From Tannerellaceae bacterium (lineage in GTDB: Bacteria > Bacteroidota > Bacteroidia > Bacteroidales > Tannerellaceae): a DNA stretch of 8,435 bases. Shown here piece after piece: positions 1-5,406 of the stretch (its first letter is position 1; every line of letters starts with the position of its first letter). The stretch is taken from assembly GCA_020860805.1 (NCBI GenBank), contig JAJBTP010000129.1, positions 1 through 8,435 on the forward strand, given 5' to 3'. The position numbers and the translations under genes were made by a program. Under the pieces are notes generated by a model. The model was not told where the DNA came from and did no database searches. It worked only from the letters and a program-made list of their open reading frames with translations.

Positions 1-95
1 TATTTGTGCTGTTGTAAGTTCTGATACAGCTCAATTGCTGAAACTACTAAATGCGCTAAATATTATAGTAAAGAAAAGTGTTAAATGCCCTTTTA

Positions 96-103
96 TACTT
101 TTG
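96..103 (+). promoter_or_regulatory. Candidate Bacteroidetes -7 promoter element (TAnnTTTG)
   Basis: The sequence TACTTTTG matches the Bacteroidetes primary-sigma -7 consensus TAnnTTTG exactly. It lies 36 bp before the ATG of the helix-turn-helix gene, which would give a leader of about 30 nt. I see no convincing TTTG -33 box at the usual spacing, so this rests on the -7 match alone. The 139 bp before the gene hold nothing else I can support. Confidence 0.4.
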
Positions 104-139
104 AGATAAGAGAATATACTAATCCAGCTGTTCACAATT

Positions 140-1144
140 ATGAAAAAAGATATAGCCAATATTAATTTAAAAACGGCCATAAGTAAAAAAATCCCTAATA
201 AAACCCAACTTGTTAATTTTCTTACTGAAATTTTACAGATTGAGAAAGAAGCCATTTACCGCAGATTACGGGGTGAAGTAGCTTTCACTTTTTCCGAAGT
301 AGCAATCATTGCCGAGCAATTAGGGGTATCATTGGATGAATTGATTGGCCTAAAATCCGAAAAAAGAAAAAGTCTAAAGCTACAATTAGTTGATTTTACT
401 CAACCACAGGAAATTGATTACCAGATGATAGAAAACTATTGTCATATACTGGAAGCGTTTAATCAAACAGGAAGCTTTACGATTTACGAAACCTGGGATG
501 CGATTCCATTTCCACTATGTTATAAATTCAGTGGACTTACCCGGTTTTATCTTTTTAAATGGGCCTTTCAGGTGAACAATGATTTAACAACTACCCGGTT
601 TAAAGAAATACAGGTAGAAGAAAGATTTCTTAAGTCCGCTAAATCGAATTTAGACCTCTTTTTGACAGCTTCACAAACCCAATTAATTTTAGCAGATAAC
701 ATTTTTGAAAACCTGATAAAAGACCTTCAGTTTTTTCGTAATGTACACCTGGTTAGCATAGAAGATATACAGTTATTAATCCACGAAATGGAAGAATGCC
801 TCAGTTATCTGGAAGAACTTGCTTACAGAGGTACGTATCCTGAAACAGGGAAAAAAGTCTTACTCTATATTTCTGAAATAGTTATGCAGACTCCCTATAC
901 ACTTCTGGAAGCTAATGGAAATTATATATCCATCTTGCGTGCATTGGATTTATCGGGTGCAAGTACAACTGATGAAGACACTTATTATTATATAAAGAAC
1001 TGGTTTAGTGCACTTAAAAGATTATCTACTCATATATCTATCAGTGGAGAAAAAGACAGAATCCGCTACTTCGAAAAACAAAGAAATATCTTACGTTCTT
1101 TTAAAGAAGAAGTAGGAACTAAGCCCGAATTTACCTTTGCGTAA
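140..1144 (+). CDS. Helix-turn-helix regulator-like protein with large C-terminal domain of unknown function
   Basis: A 334-aa soluble protein, probably a cytoplasmic DNA-binding regulator. Residues about 22-70 look like a divergent Xre/phage-repressor helix-turn-helix: KTQLVNFLTEIL, then IEKEAIYRRLRGEVAFTFSE as the likely turn and recognition helix, then the typical closing AIIAEQLGVSLDELIGL. The remaining ~260 residues are helix-rich, with many aromatic and acidic residues, no membrane segment and no catalytic motif I recognise; this part may be a ligand-sensing or dimerisation domain. Proteins of this layout (short HTH plus ~260 aa) are, from general knowledge, common in Bacteroidales, usually annotated only as HTH-domain proteins. 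The ATG at 140 directly precedes the HTH; there is no Shine-Dalgarno, which is normal for this phylum. The gene converges on the hydratase gene and is probably monocistronic. DNA targets are unknown. Confidence 0.8.
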   Translation: MKKDIANINLKTAISKKIPNKTQLVNFLTEILQIEKEAIYRRLRGEVAFTFSEVAIIAEQLGVSLDELIGLKSEKRKSLKLQLVDFTQPQEIDYQMIENYCHILEAFNQTGSFTIYETWDAIPFPLCYKFSGLTRFYLFKWAFQVNNDLTTTRFKEIQVEERFLKSAKSNLDLFLTASQTQLILADNIFENLIKDLQFFRNVHLVSIEDIQLLIHEMEECLSYLEELAYRGTYPETGKKVLLYISEIVMQTPYTLLEANGNYISILRALDLSGASTTDEDTYYYIKNWFSALKRLSTHISISGEKDRIRYFEKQRNILRSFKEEVGTKPEFTFA

Positions 1145-1155
1145 TAATATTATAA

Positions 1156-1179
1156 CCCAGGGTAGAGTAATACCCTGGG
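1156..1179. terminator. Hairpin between convergent genes, likely bidirectional terminator
   Basis: A perfect 9-bp stem, CCCAGGGTA paired with TACCCTGGG, closes a 6-nt loop, GAGTAA. It lies 12 bp after the stop of the helix-turn-helix gene and 33 bp beyond the stop of the convergent hydratase gene. On the plus strand the stem is followed by AAAATTCC and only later by scattered T. On the minus strand it is followed by TTATAATATTATTA, which is T-rich but not a pure U-tract. Position between two converging stops supports termination in both directions; intrinsic termination strength is uncertain. Confidence 0.65.
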
Positions 1180-1211
1180 AAAATTCCGTCTCTTCTAACA
1201 AACAAGTGTGT

Positions 1212-1673
1212 TTAATTATTAAAATGATAAAGGAGTACAATCGTTCCTTCAAAAGCATTTTTAGGAGAATCTTTAATTTCCATGGTGGCTTTTAATTCAG
1301 CTTTTGCAATTCCCCGGGGGTTCACAAGAGACAACAATTTTACCCGGACCCGTATTTCGCTGCCAACCGTTACAGGCTGATTAAATTTCAGTTTCTCAAT
1401 ACCATAATTAATCAGCGATTTAACATTTCGTACATCCGCAATCTGAGCCCACATATAAGGTAAAACCGAAAGTGTCAGATAACCATGCGCAATAGTTGAG
1501 CCAAAAGGGCTTTCATTTTTTGCTTTCTCTGCGTCAACATGTATCCATTGATGATCCAGTGTAGCGTCTGCGAAAAGATTAATCTGTTCCTGGGTAATCT
1601 TTAAATAGTCAGAAACACCCAGTTCCTTACCTACATACTTTTCAAATTCCTCATAATTATTGATAACCACCAT
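1212..1673 (-). CDS. MaoC family (NodN-like) (R)-specific enoyl-CoA hydratase/dehydratase
   Basis: A 153-aa single hot-dog-fold protein of the MaoC/NodN group, the usual size for a stand-alone (R)-hydratase. The family hydrates trans-2-enoyl-CoA to (R)-3-hydroxyacyl-CoA, or the reverse, in the cytoplasm. The hydratase 2 catalytic pair is visible as Asp40 and His45 in TLDHQWIHVD, with FGSTIAHGYLTLSVLP (57-72) forming the following conserved helix. INYGIEKLKFNQPVTVGSEI (88-107) is the NodN-type strand region. The start is set by AAGGAACT directly before the ATG, an unusually good (though close) Shine-Dalgarno match for this genome; a GTG immediately follows the ATG. The gene lies 155 bp downstream of the HU-like gene on the same strand, with its own candidate promoter. 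No fatty-acid or polyester genes are adjacent, so the physiological substrate cannot be inferred. The fold and activity class are secure, the precise reaction is not. Confidence 0.9.
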   Translation of the reverse strand: MVVINNYEEFEKYVGKELGVSDYLKITQEQINLFADATLDHQWIHVDAEKAKNESPFGSTIAHGYLTLSVLPYMWAQIADVRNVKSLINYGIEKLKFNQPVTVGSEIRVRVKLLSLVNPRGIAKAELKATMEIKDSPKNAFEGTIVLLYHFNN

Positions 1674-1749
1674 AGTTCCTTAATTTTTAGATTTATAGCT
1701 TTTCCGGTTTGTTGTTTTTTTGTTTTTTCTTCCGTACATTTTACCGTCA

Positions 1750-1757
1750 CAAAGATA
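1750..1757 (-). promoter_or_regulatory. Candidate -7 promoter element for the MaoC-like gene
   Basis: On the minus strand this reads TATCTTTG, an exact TAnnTTTG match. It lies 76 bp before the MaoC-like ATG and inside the gap after the HU-like gene, suggesting the hydratase can be transcribed on its own. No clear -33 TTTG at ideal spacing. The leader downstream of it is A-rich on the minus strand, from long T runs on the plus strand at 1709-1732. Confidence 0.35.
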
Positions 1758-1828
1758 ACAAAAACAGAAAGATAAGAATATTTAATCCGGGTAAAATCAA
1801 AAAACAAAGGGGTTGTAAAAATTCAGAA

Positions 1829-2434
1829 TCATCCCTTGTCCGGAGCAATCATATAAAAAGTTCCCGGACCATTCCCTTTGGAAACAATCAATTTTTCCAT
1901 CACAAATTGTTTCAGTTCTTTAGCTGCTGTGGTTTTACACAAATTCGTTTGAAGCCGGTATTCCCGGCTTGTTATATAACCGTATTCTTCAAGATGTTCT
2001 ATCAGTATCTTCCTTCTTTGTTCCAGCCTGAAACGGGCCCGTTTTATATCTTCAGCTTTAGCAAGAACCATCTTTTGTTTTACTTTTCTTTTCAGATCAG
2101 CGGAAACCCGCATTTTAATTGTTTTAAACTCAACATACTCAGTTTTAATCTCTTCTTTATTACAAAATGGTGGGCATTGTAAAGAGACTGTAAATGTTCC
2201 GAAACCTGCCAGTTCCACATTATGGCCATCTGCCAATTCAAGTGCCAGAACCTCTTTTAAAACTTCCAGGACACCTATAATATCCGCAGAAGAAAAAGAC
2301 GAAAACGAAGACGCTAATTCCAGGACTTTTTCCATCCGGGAAGTCGTTTTATTTACAAAACGGGGATGGTACGCCGTAAAGAATTCATCTTTTGAGCGTT
2401 GTGGATTTCGATGAAGTTGATAAAAAGCAGTCAT
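1829..2434 (-). CDS. HU-like (HU-HIG type) DNA-binding protein with C-terminal winged helix
   Basis: A 201-aa protein with two DNA-binding parts. Residues about 35-115 have the IHF/HU fold signature: a helical part (DIIGVLEVLKEVLALELADG) leading to the diagnostic strand VELAGFGTFTVSL at 73-85. Residues 110-140 are strongly basic (RVSADLKRKVKQK, then KRARFRLEQRR) and take the place of the usual HU arm. Residues about 148-197 (EEYGYITSREYRLQTNLCKT, then AAKELKQFVMEKLIV and a GTFYMI strand) look like a winged helix such as those at the C-terminus of Fic-family proteins. HU is normally ~90 aa; this longer form with an N-terminal extension matches the Bacteroidetes-restricted HU-HIG proteins. It probably binds or bends DNA and may act as a local regulator. 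Its upstream region holds an operator-like palindrome, which makes autoregulation a reasonable but untested idea. The start is the first ATG of the HU module; only a weak AAAAGA precedes it. Confidence 0.85.
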   Translation of the reverse strand: MTAFYQLHRNPQRSKDEFFTAYHPRFVNKTTSRMEKVLELASSFSSFSSADIIGVLEVLKEVLALELADGHNVELAGFGTFTVSLQCPPFCNKEEIKTEYVEFKTIKMRVSADLKRKVKQKMVLAKAEDIKRARFRLEQRRKILIEHLEEYGYITSREYRLQTNLCKTTAAKELKQFVMEKLIVSKGNGPGTFYMIAPDKG

Positions 2435-2482
2435 AGTAGTATCTTTTAAAATGATTATTTTCTTTTATTTTATTTATAAGCA

Positions 2483-2504
2483 GCATCTGCCAAAATGGAG
2501 ATGC
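2483..2504 (-). promoter_or_regulatory. Stem-loop in the predicted leader of the HU-like gene
   Basis: GCATCT and AGATGC pair across an inner CCA/TGG stem with one bulged base, giving about 9 bp around a 3-nt loop. It lies about 50 nt before the HU-like start, so it would be in that gene's 5' leader RNA if the promoter at 2634-2665 is used. It could modulate translation or mRNA stability, or be a second protein-binding site. No known riboswitch class is recognised. Confidence 0.4.
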
Positions 2505-2528
2505 GCATGTTTTGTAATAAAGCTGTCC

Positions 2529-2580
2529 GTTTAATCATTTTACCAGTTTATACAATTGTCTCACCCGGTTATACAAATAG
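2529..2580. repeat. Degenerate half-sites related to the neighbouring palindrome
   Basis: 2529-2546 (GTTTAATCATTTTACCAG) matches the minus-strand reading of 2607-2624 at 15 of 18 positions. 2561-2580 matches the minus-strand reading of 2594-2613 at 16 of 20 positions, including an uninterrupted ACCCGGTTA-type core. The recurring element is approximately GTTTAATCrTTTwACC. Multiple spaced copies beside a perfect dyad look like an operator cluster for one dimeric regulator. Confidence 0.45.
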
Positions 2581-2594
2581 AACACCAGGTGGTC

Positions 2595-2621
2595 TAATCG
2601 TTTAACCGGGTTAAACGATTA
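2595..2621. promoter_or_regulatory. 27-bp palindrome, probable operator of the HU-like gene
   Basis: A perfect inverted repeat with 13-bp arms around a single central G: TAATCGTTTAACC then GGTTAAACGATTA. Outside the arms, two of the next three pairs still match. The one-base centre suits a symmetric DNA site for a dimer better than an RNA hairpin. It lies just downstream of the predicted minus-strand -7 box, where a bound protein would block initiation or early elongation of the HU-like gene. The binding protein is unknown; the HU-like/winged-helix product and the HTH protein encoded at 140-1144 are the nearby candidates. Confidence 0.55.
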
Positions 2622-2633
2622 AACAGACCTATT

Positions 2634-2665
2634 CAAATGTAAACAGGAACAGCAGAAGCAAAAAG
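2634..2665 (-). promoter_or_regulatory. Candidate promoter for the HU-like gene
   Basis: On the minus strand TACATTTG (2641-2634) is an exact TAnnTTTG -7 match. CTTTTTG (2665-2659) upstream supplies a TTTG-like -33 box; the gap of 17 nt is slightly shorter than the usual 19-21. Transcription would start near 2627, giving a ~190-nt leader that includes the palindrome and the hairpin. Confidence 0.4.
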
Positions 2666-2677
2666 AATAAACACCGT

Positions 2678-2705
2678 AAAATGAATACATTATCGTATTC
2701 TTTTT
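2678..2705. repeat. AT-rich imperfect inverted repeat
   Basis: GAATAC (2683-2688) and GTATTC (2695-2700) pair across ATTATC. Beyond one T-T mismatch the flanking AAAA and TTTT also match. It resembles a weak hairpin with a T tail on the plus strand, but no plus-strand gene ends upstream, so a binding site or chance AT-rich dyad is as likely as a terminator. Confidence 0.25.
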
Positions 2706-2863
2706 GACAAAGTCCACAAATAATTAAACAGAAATATCTAAAAGTGAAAAAAGAGAAACAAAAAAGAATAAAATACAGATCTATATCTCTTTTTCCGAAA
2801 CTTACACTGTTTTGAATTGTTTTAGGCAGGAATGAGAGTATGTAAAAGTAAATGATATAAGAT

Positions 2864-3127
2864 ATGGAATATCAGGATAGAATTATAGATAAAAATCAAT
2901 CCATTGTTTCTGTTGGAAACTGGATTCTGACAATGGTCATCTTATGTATACCCATTGTGAACATAATTATGCTTTTTGTATGGGCGTTTGGCCATAATAC
3001 ACCTGTCGGCAAATCAAATTATGTCAAAGCCATGTTGATTCTCTGGGTAATCCTACTATTAATCAGTCTGATTTTCTGGGGTCCTATCAGCCGGTATATG
3101 TATGCAACCTATCCGGGAATGATATAA
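2864..3127 (+). CDS. Small two-helix inner-membrane protein
   Basis: An 87-aa protein with two hydrophobic helices: residues about 17-41 (VGNWILTMVILCIPIVNIIM then LFVWAFG) and 56-75 (AMLILWVILLLISLIFW). The loop between them (GHNTPVGKSNYVK) is short and polar. The IPIVNIIMLFVWAFG motif with a following N-x-(P/S)-K-x-N-Y/F-x-KA segment is, from general knowledge, typical of a widespread family of short uncharacterised membrane proteins in Bacteroidota and Firmicutes. No enzymatic residues are evident. The start is the first ATG before TM1, with no Shine-Dalgarno. Its stop lies 5 bp from the stop of the convergent lactamase remnant, with no terminator between. Function unknown. Confidence 0.7.
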   Translation: MEYQDRIIDKNQSIVSVGNWILTMVILCIPIVNIIMLFVWAFGHNTPVGKSNYVKAMLILWVILLLISLIFWGPISRYMYATYPGMI

Positions 3128-3132
3128 CCGGA

Positions 3133-3495
3133 TTAGTATTTGAGTAAGTCGAGCGTATGGTATAATAATTCCAGCCCTCCTGCTTCACCGTGTCCGGGAA
3201 TCACCCATTTTGCAGAGGGGAATTTCCGGATTACTTTTTCAATTGTACCCGGCCAGGCTTCAACATCGGCATCTGATAAATTCCCTAAATCTGTTGCTTG
3301 CAGATCTTTTACCATACAGCCCGGATACAATACCTTTTCCGAAGGAATCCAGACTACAATATTATCAGTAGCATGTCCTCTTCCCATATAATAACAATGA
3401 ATATCCGTTTTACCAATTTTGAGGAATAAAGAATCTGTAAAAGCGTACTGTGGCTGAAATAATCTCTGTGCTGCTGTAATTGGTATACTATTTAT
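3133..3495 (-). pseudogene. C-terminal remnant of a CcrA/CfiA-like subclass B1 metallo-beta-lactamase
   Basis: The reading frame is open from 3495 to the stop at 3133 and encodes about the last 120 residues of a B1 metallo-beta-lactamase. Recognisable B1 blocks are FTDSL, CYYMGRGHATDNIVVW, the PGCMVKD block, GNLSDADVEAWP, and FPSAKWVIPGHGEAGG followed by ELLYHT. These match CcrA nearly block for block. The zinc ligands His196 (GHATDN), Cys221 (PGCM) and His263 (PGHG), and the substrate-loop Asn233 (GNLSD), are present. The N-terminal half with the His116-x-His118-x-Asp120 ligands and the signal peptide is absent: a TAA at 3496-3498 closes the frame and upstream sequence is ankyrin-repeat coding. 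An ATG at 3387 could give only 84 aa beginning at the GRGHATDN block. It cannot assemble the dizinc site and should not confer resistance. It abuts the 3' end of the ankyrin pseudogene. Confidence 0.88.
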
Positions 3496-4426
3496 TTACA
3501 GTTTTTTCCAGTAACCGGAGAGTTTCCAGGGTGCATCTTTTTTCAGCCAGGGACAAAGGGGTTATTCCGGAAGCAGTCCGGAAATTCACATCTGCACCAT
3601 ATTTTAACAGAACCGGTATGATGGTTTCATATCCATTTTCTATAGCCTGTAAAAGTGGTGTATACCCTTCTTTATTCAATTTATTTACATCGGCTCCGGC
3701 TTTTATTAATTCCAATGCCTGTAAGGAACGGTCCTGACAGGGATACCGGTCACCCTCATTGTATCTGTTTTTACTCTCATAACGGGTTCCGGAACGGGGA
3801 GAATGACAGAAACTTTTTCTTAATGCATAGTGTAAGGCTGTCTCCCCGTGAATATCTTCTGCATCAATTTCTGCACCTGCCTGCAATAATGTTTTAACTA
3901 TTTTAGGAGAAACTTTTCTGTTATAAGAACATCTTTCAAATCCCATCCATACGTTTTCAAGCAAAGGAGTTAATAATTCACCACTATTTATATCAGCACC
4001 TTTACGGATAAAATAATCCACCATTTTATCATTTCCTAATCGTGCAGCCATCCGTAGTGCTTTATCTAAATTCTCCTGTGTCATCCGGATAGGAATCCCA
4101 TACTTCTCAAATACACTTAAAACAGATGTATCAATCATTCTTTCTTTATATACTAAAGGAGTGAAGACATCAATACCATGCAGTATCAAATATTCTGCTA
4201 TATCCGCATCTACAGTATACCATAGTGCATTTAATCCTTCACTGTTTTTCACATTTATATCCATTCCATTCCGCAGAAAATGCATGACCGACTGTAAATC
4301 ATTATATCTGACACACTGAAAAAAGGCTTCCTGATAATAGTTGATATCCACTTTTTCTTCTATCAGAAACTCGAGCACCGGCGCAAAATCATCTACCGGA
4401 TCCCAAAATGGCATCAGTACCGGCAT
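3488..4426 (-). CDS. Ankyrin-repeat fragment, C-terminal open segment of the broken lipoprotein gene
   Basis: A 312-codon open segment. The ATG at 4426 is not the native start: homology begins at DPVDDFAPVLEFLI (from ~4399) and only incidental out-of-frame residues precede it. It holds about six ankyrin units, for example NDKMVDYFIRKGADIN, PKIVKTLLQAGAEIDAEDIH then GETALHYAL, and YTPLLQAIENGYETIIPVLL. This part is about two-thirds identical to the corresponding block of the upstream paralogue (for example DINVKxxxGLNALW, DIAEYLxLHGIDV, KYGIPI, LDKALR, MVDYFIRKGAD). The product ends with RLLEKTVNK where the paralogue continues for ~165 residues. Expression as a separate protein is doubtful. 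Confidence 0.5.
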   Translation of the reverse strand: MPVLMPFWDPVDDFAPVLEFLIEEKVDINYYQEAFFQCVRYNDLQSVMHFLRNGMDINVKNSEGLNALWYTVDADIAEYLILHGIDVFTPLVYKERMIDTSVLSVFEKYGIPIRMTQENLDKALRMAARLGNDKMVDYFIRKGADINSGELLTPLLENVWMGFERCSYNRKVSPKIVKTLLQAGAEIDAEDIHGETALHYALRKSFCHSPRSGTRYESKNRYNEGDRYPCQDRSLQALELIKAGADVNKLNKEGYTPLLQAIENGYETIIPVLLKYGADVNFRTASGITPLSLAEKRCTLETLRLLEKTVNK

Positions 4427-4552
4427 AATATAATATCAATGGTAAATCTCCGGTATAGCTATAAAATGGATTTCCGCTAATAAATATATCGCGTCCTTCC
4501 TGTTCCACCAGATAATGGGCTGTAAAGAAATCGCCGTAACGTAAGGCATTTA

Positions 4553-5338
4553 TTAGTAGATACCAGGTATCTGTTTTAAACCGGAAACCTTTTTGCCAGA
4601 AGTAGTCAAATGTTTCCGCGGATTACATTGTCCTTGCAGCCACTCCAAAAATGCTCCTCTGTTTATACGTTCCGGCTCAGTTCCTTCTTTAAGTAAATAG
4701 GCTATTAATTCCAGATTTACCTTCGCCCTTTCTCCTTTTTTATTCCGGTTTCCGGTTACCACCTGTAAAGGATACCCGTATTCCTCATTTAATCGTTCAT
4801 TTATTTCTATCCCTACCTTTTCCTGAATACACTTTACAATAGATACATTATCCCCTTTTAAAGCTCCTATCCGGATTACTTCCCACTCCTGATCGCTGGG
4901 TTCCGGAAGTTTCTCCAAAAGATAGTTAAAAACTTCCACATTCCCACCATATGCAGCTCCAGCTAAGGGGAATCCCTCATGGATGCAGGCTGGTTTCTGT
5001 TCTACCAGATAGCGTACAGTTGCCATATTTCCACTCCAGCCGGCCATCCATAAAGGGGTGATTCTACCATATCCGAAATCAACTGTCCCGGCATTGATAT
5101 CTGCTCCGGAGGCTATCAATAAAGTGACGATTTCCAGATTTCCCTCTCCGGCTGCATAATGTAAAGGAGTCAAATCATACTTCCCTTTTTGGTTGATATC
5201 TGCGCCATTTTTCAATAAAACCTCTACACATTCCGGGTCATGCTTTCTTATAGCCAGTATAAGCGGAGTTGCTTCATCCTTCTTCCGTTTACCATTGACG
5301 TCGGCCCCTGACTTTACCAATAAAGCAGCCATTTCCAT
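4553..5338 (-). CDS. Ankyrin-repeat fragment, middle open segment of the broken lipoprotein gene
   Basis: A 261-codon segment whose ATG lies inside an ankyrin repeat. In the same frame, homologous sequence extends upstream to ~5445 (NKDWDSFLFLVRKGANIQAG, then ESPLCSAIENEC), so 5338 is not a true start. Repeats include MEMAALLVKSGADVNGK, TPLILAIRKHDPECVEVLL with KNGADIN, TPLHYAAGEGNLEIVTLL, and TPLWMAGWSGNMATVRYL, followed by more degenerate units. True homology ends at LEWLQGQCN near 4622; the last ~24 residues to IPGIY are out-of-frame read-through. From ~4621 to ~4403 the homologous frame is a different one, giving ETFDYFWQKGFRFKTDTWYL and onward. Most likely a pseudogene segment. Confidence 0.5.
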   Translation of the reverse strand: MEMAALLVKSGADVNGKRKKDEATPLILAIRKHDPECVEVLLKNGADINQKGKYDLTPLHYAAGEGNLEIVTLLIASGADINAGTVDFGYGRITPLWMAGWSGNMATVRYLVEQKPACIHEGFPLAGAAYGGNVEVFNYLLEKLPEPSDQEWEVIRIGALKGDNVSIVKCIQEKVGIEINERLNEEYGYPLQVVTGNRNKKGERAKVNLELIAYLLKEGTEPERINRGAFLEWLQGQCNPRKHLTTSGKKVSGLKQIPGIY

Positions 5339-5406
5339 ACACTCATTTTCTATAGCAGAACAGAGTGGAGATTCATACCCGGCTTGTATATTTGCTCCTT
5401 TTCTTA

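Larger units (their letters stand above)
2435..2863. other. 429-bp divergent intergenic region with regulatory structure
   Basis: No coding sequence is supportable here on either strand. The region separates the minus-strand HU-like gene from the plus-strand small membrane protein gene. From left to right it contains a leader hairpin (2483-2504), half-sites related to the central palindrome (2529-2546 and 2561-2580), the 27-bp palindrome (2595-2621), a candidate minus-strand promoter (2634-2665), and a second weak AT-rich dyad (2678-2705). The remainder up to 2863 is A-rich. The 10-mer ATTAAACAGA occurs twice, at 2618-2627 and 2723-2732. No convincing TAnnTTTG box was found for the plus-strand gene. 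Confidence 0.6.

Noticed and set aside
2..106. Open frame at the left edge (VVSSDTAQLLKLLNALNIIV) as the 3' end of an upstream gene
   Set aside because: About 34 codons without a recognisable motif in AT-rich sequence; could be a gene tail, but chance is equally likely.
1709..2182. Plus-strand open frame of 157 codons opposite the HU-like gene
   Set aside because: It is rich in Phe and Ser with no domain, lies antisense to a confidently recognised HU-like gene and begins in the T-rich intergenic stretch; a shadow frame.
3133..3387. Functional 84-aa protein starting at the ATG at 3387
   Set aside because: The frame stays homologous to B1 lactamases for ~36 codons upstream of that ATG, so the Met is internal and the product would lack half the fold.
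3480..3510. Insertion sequence or attachment-site scar at the ankyrin/lactamase junction
   Set aside because: No transposase, no terminal inverted repeats and no target-site duplication are visible at the junction.
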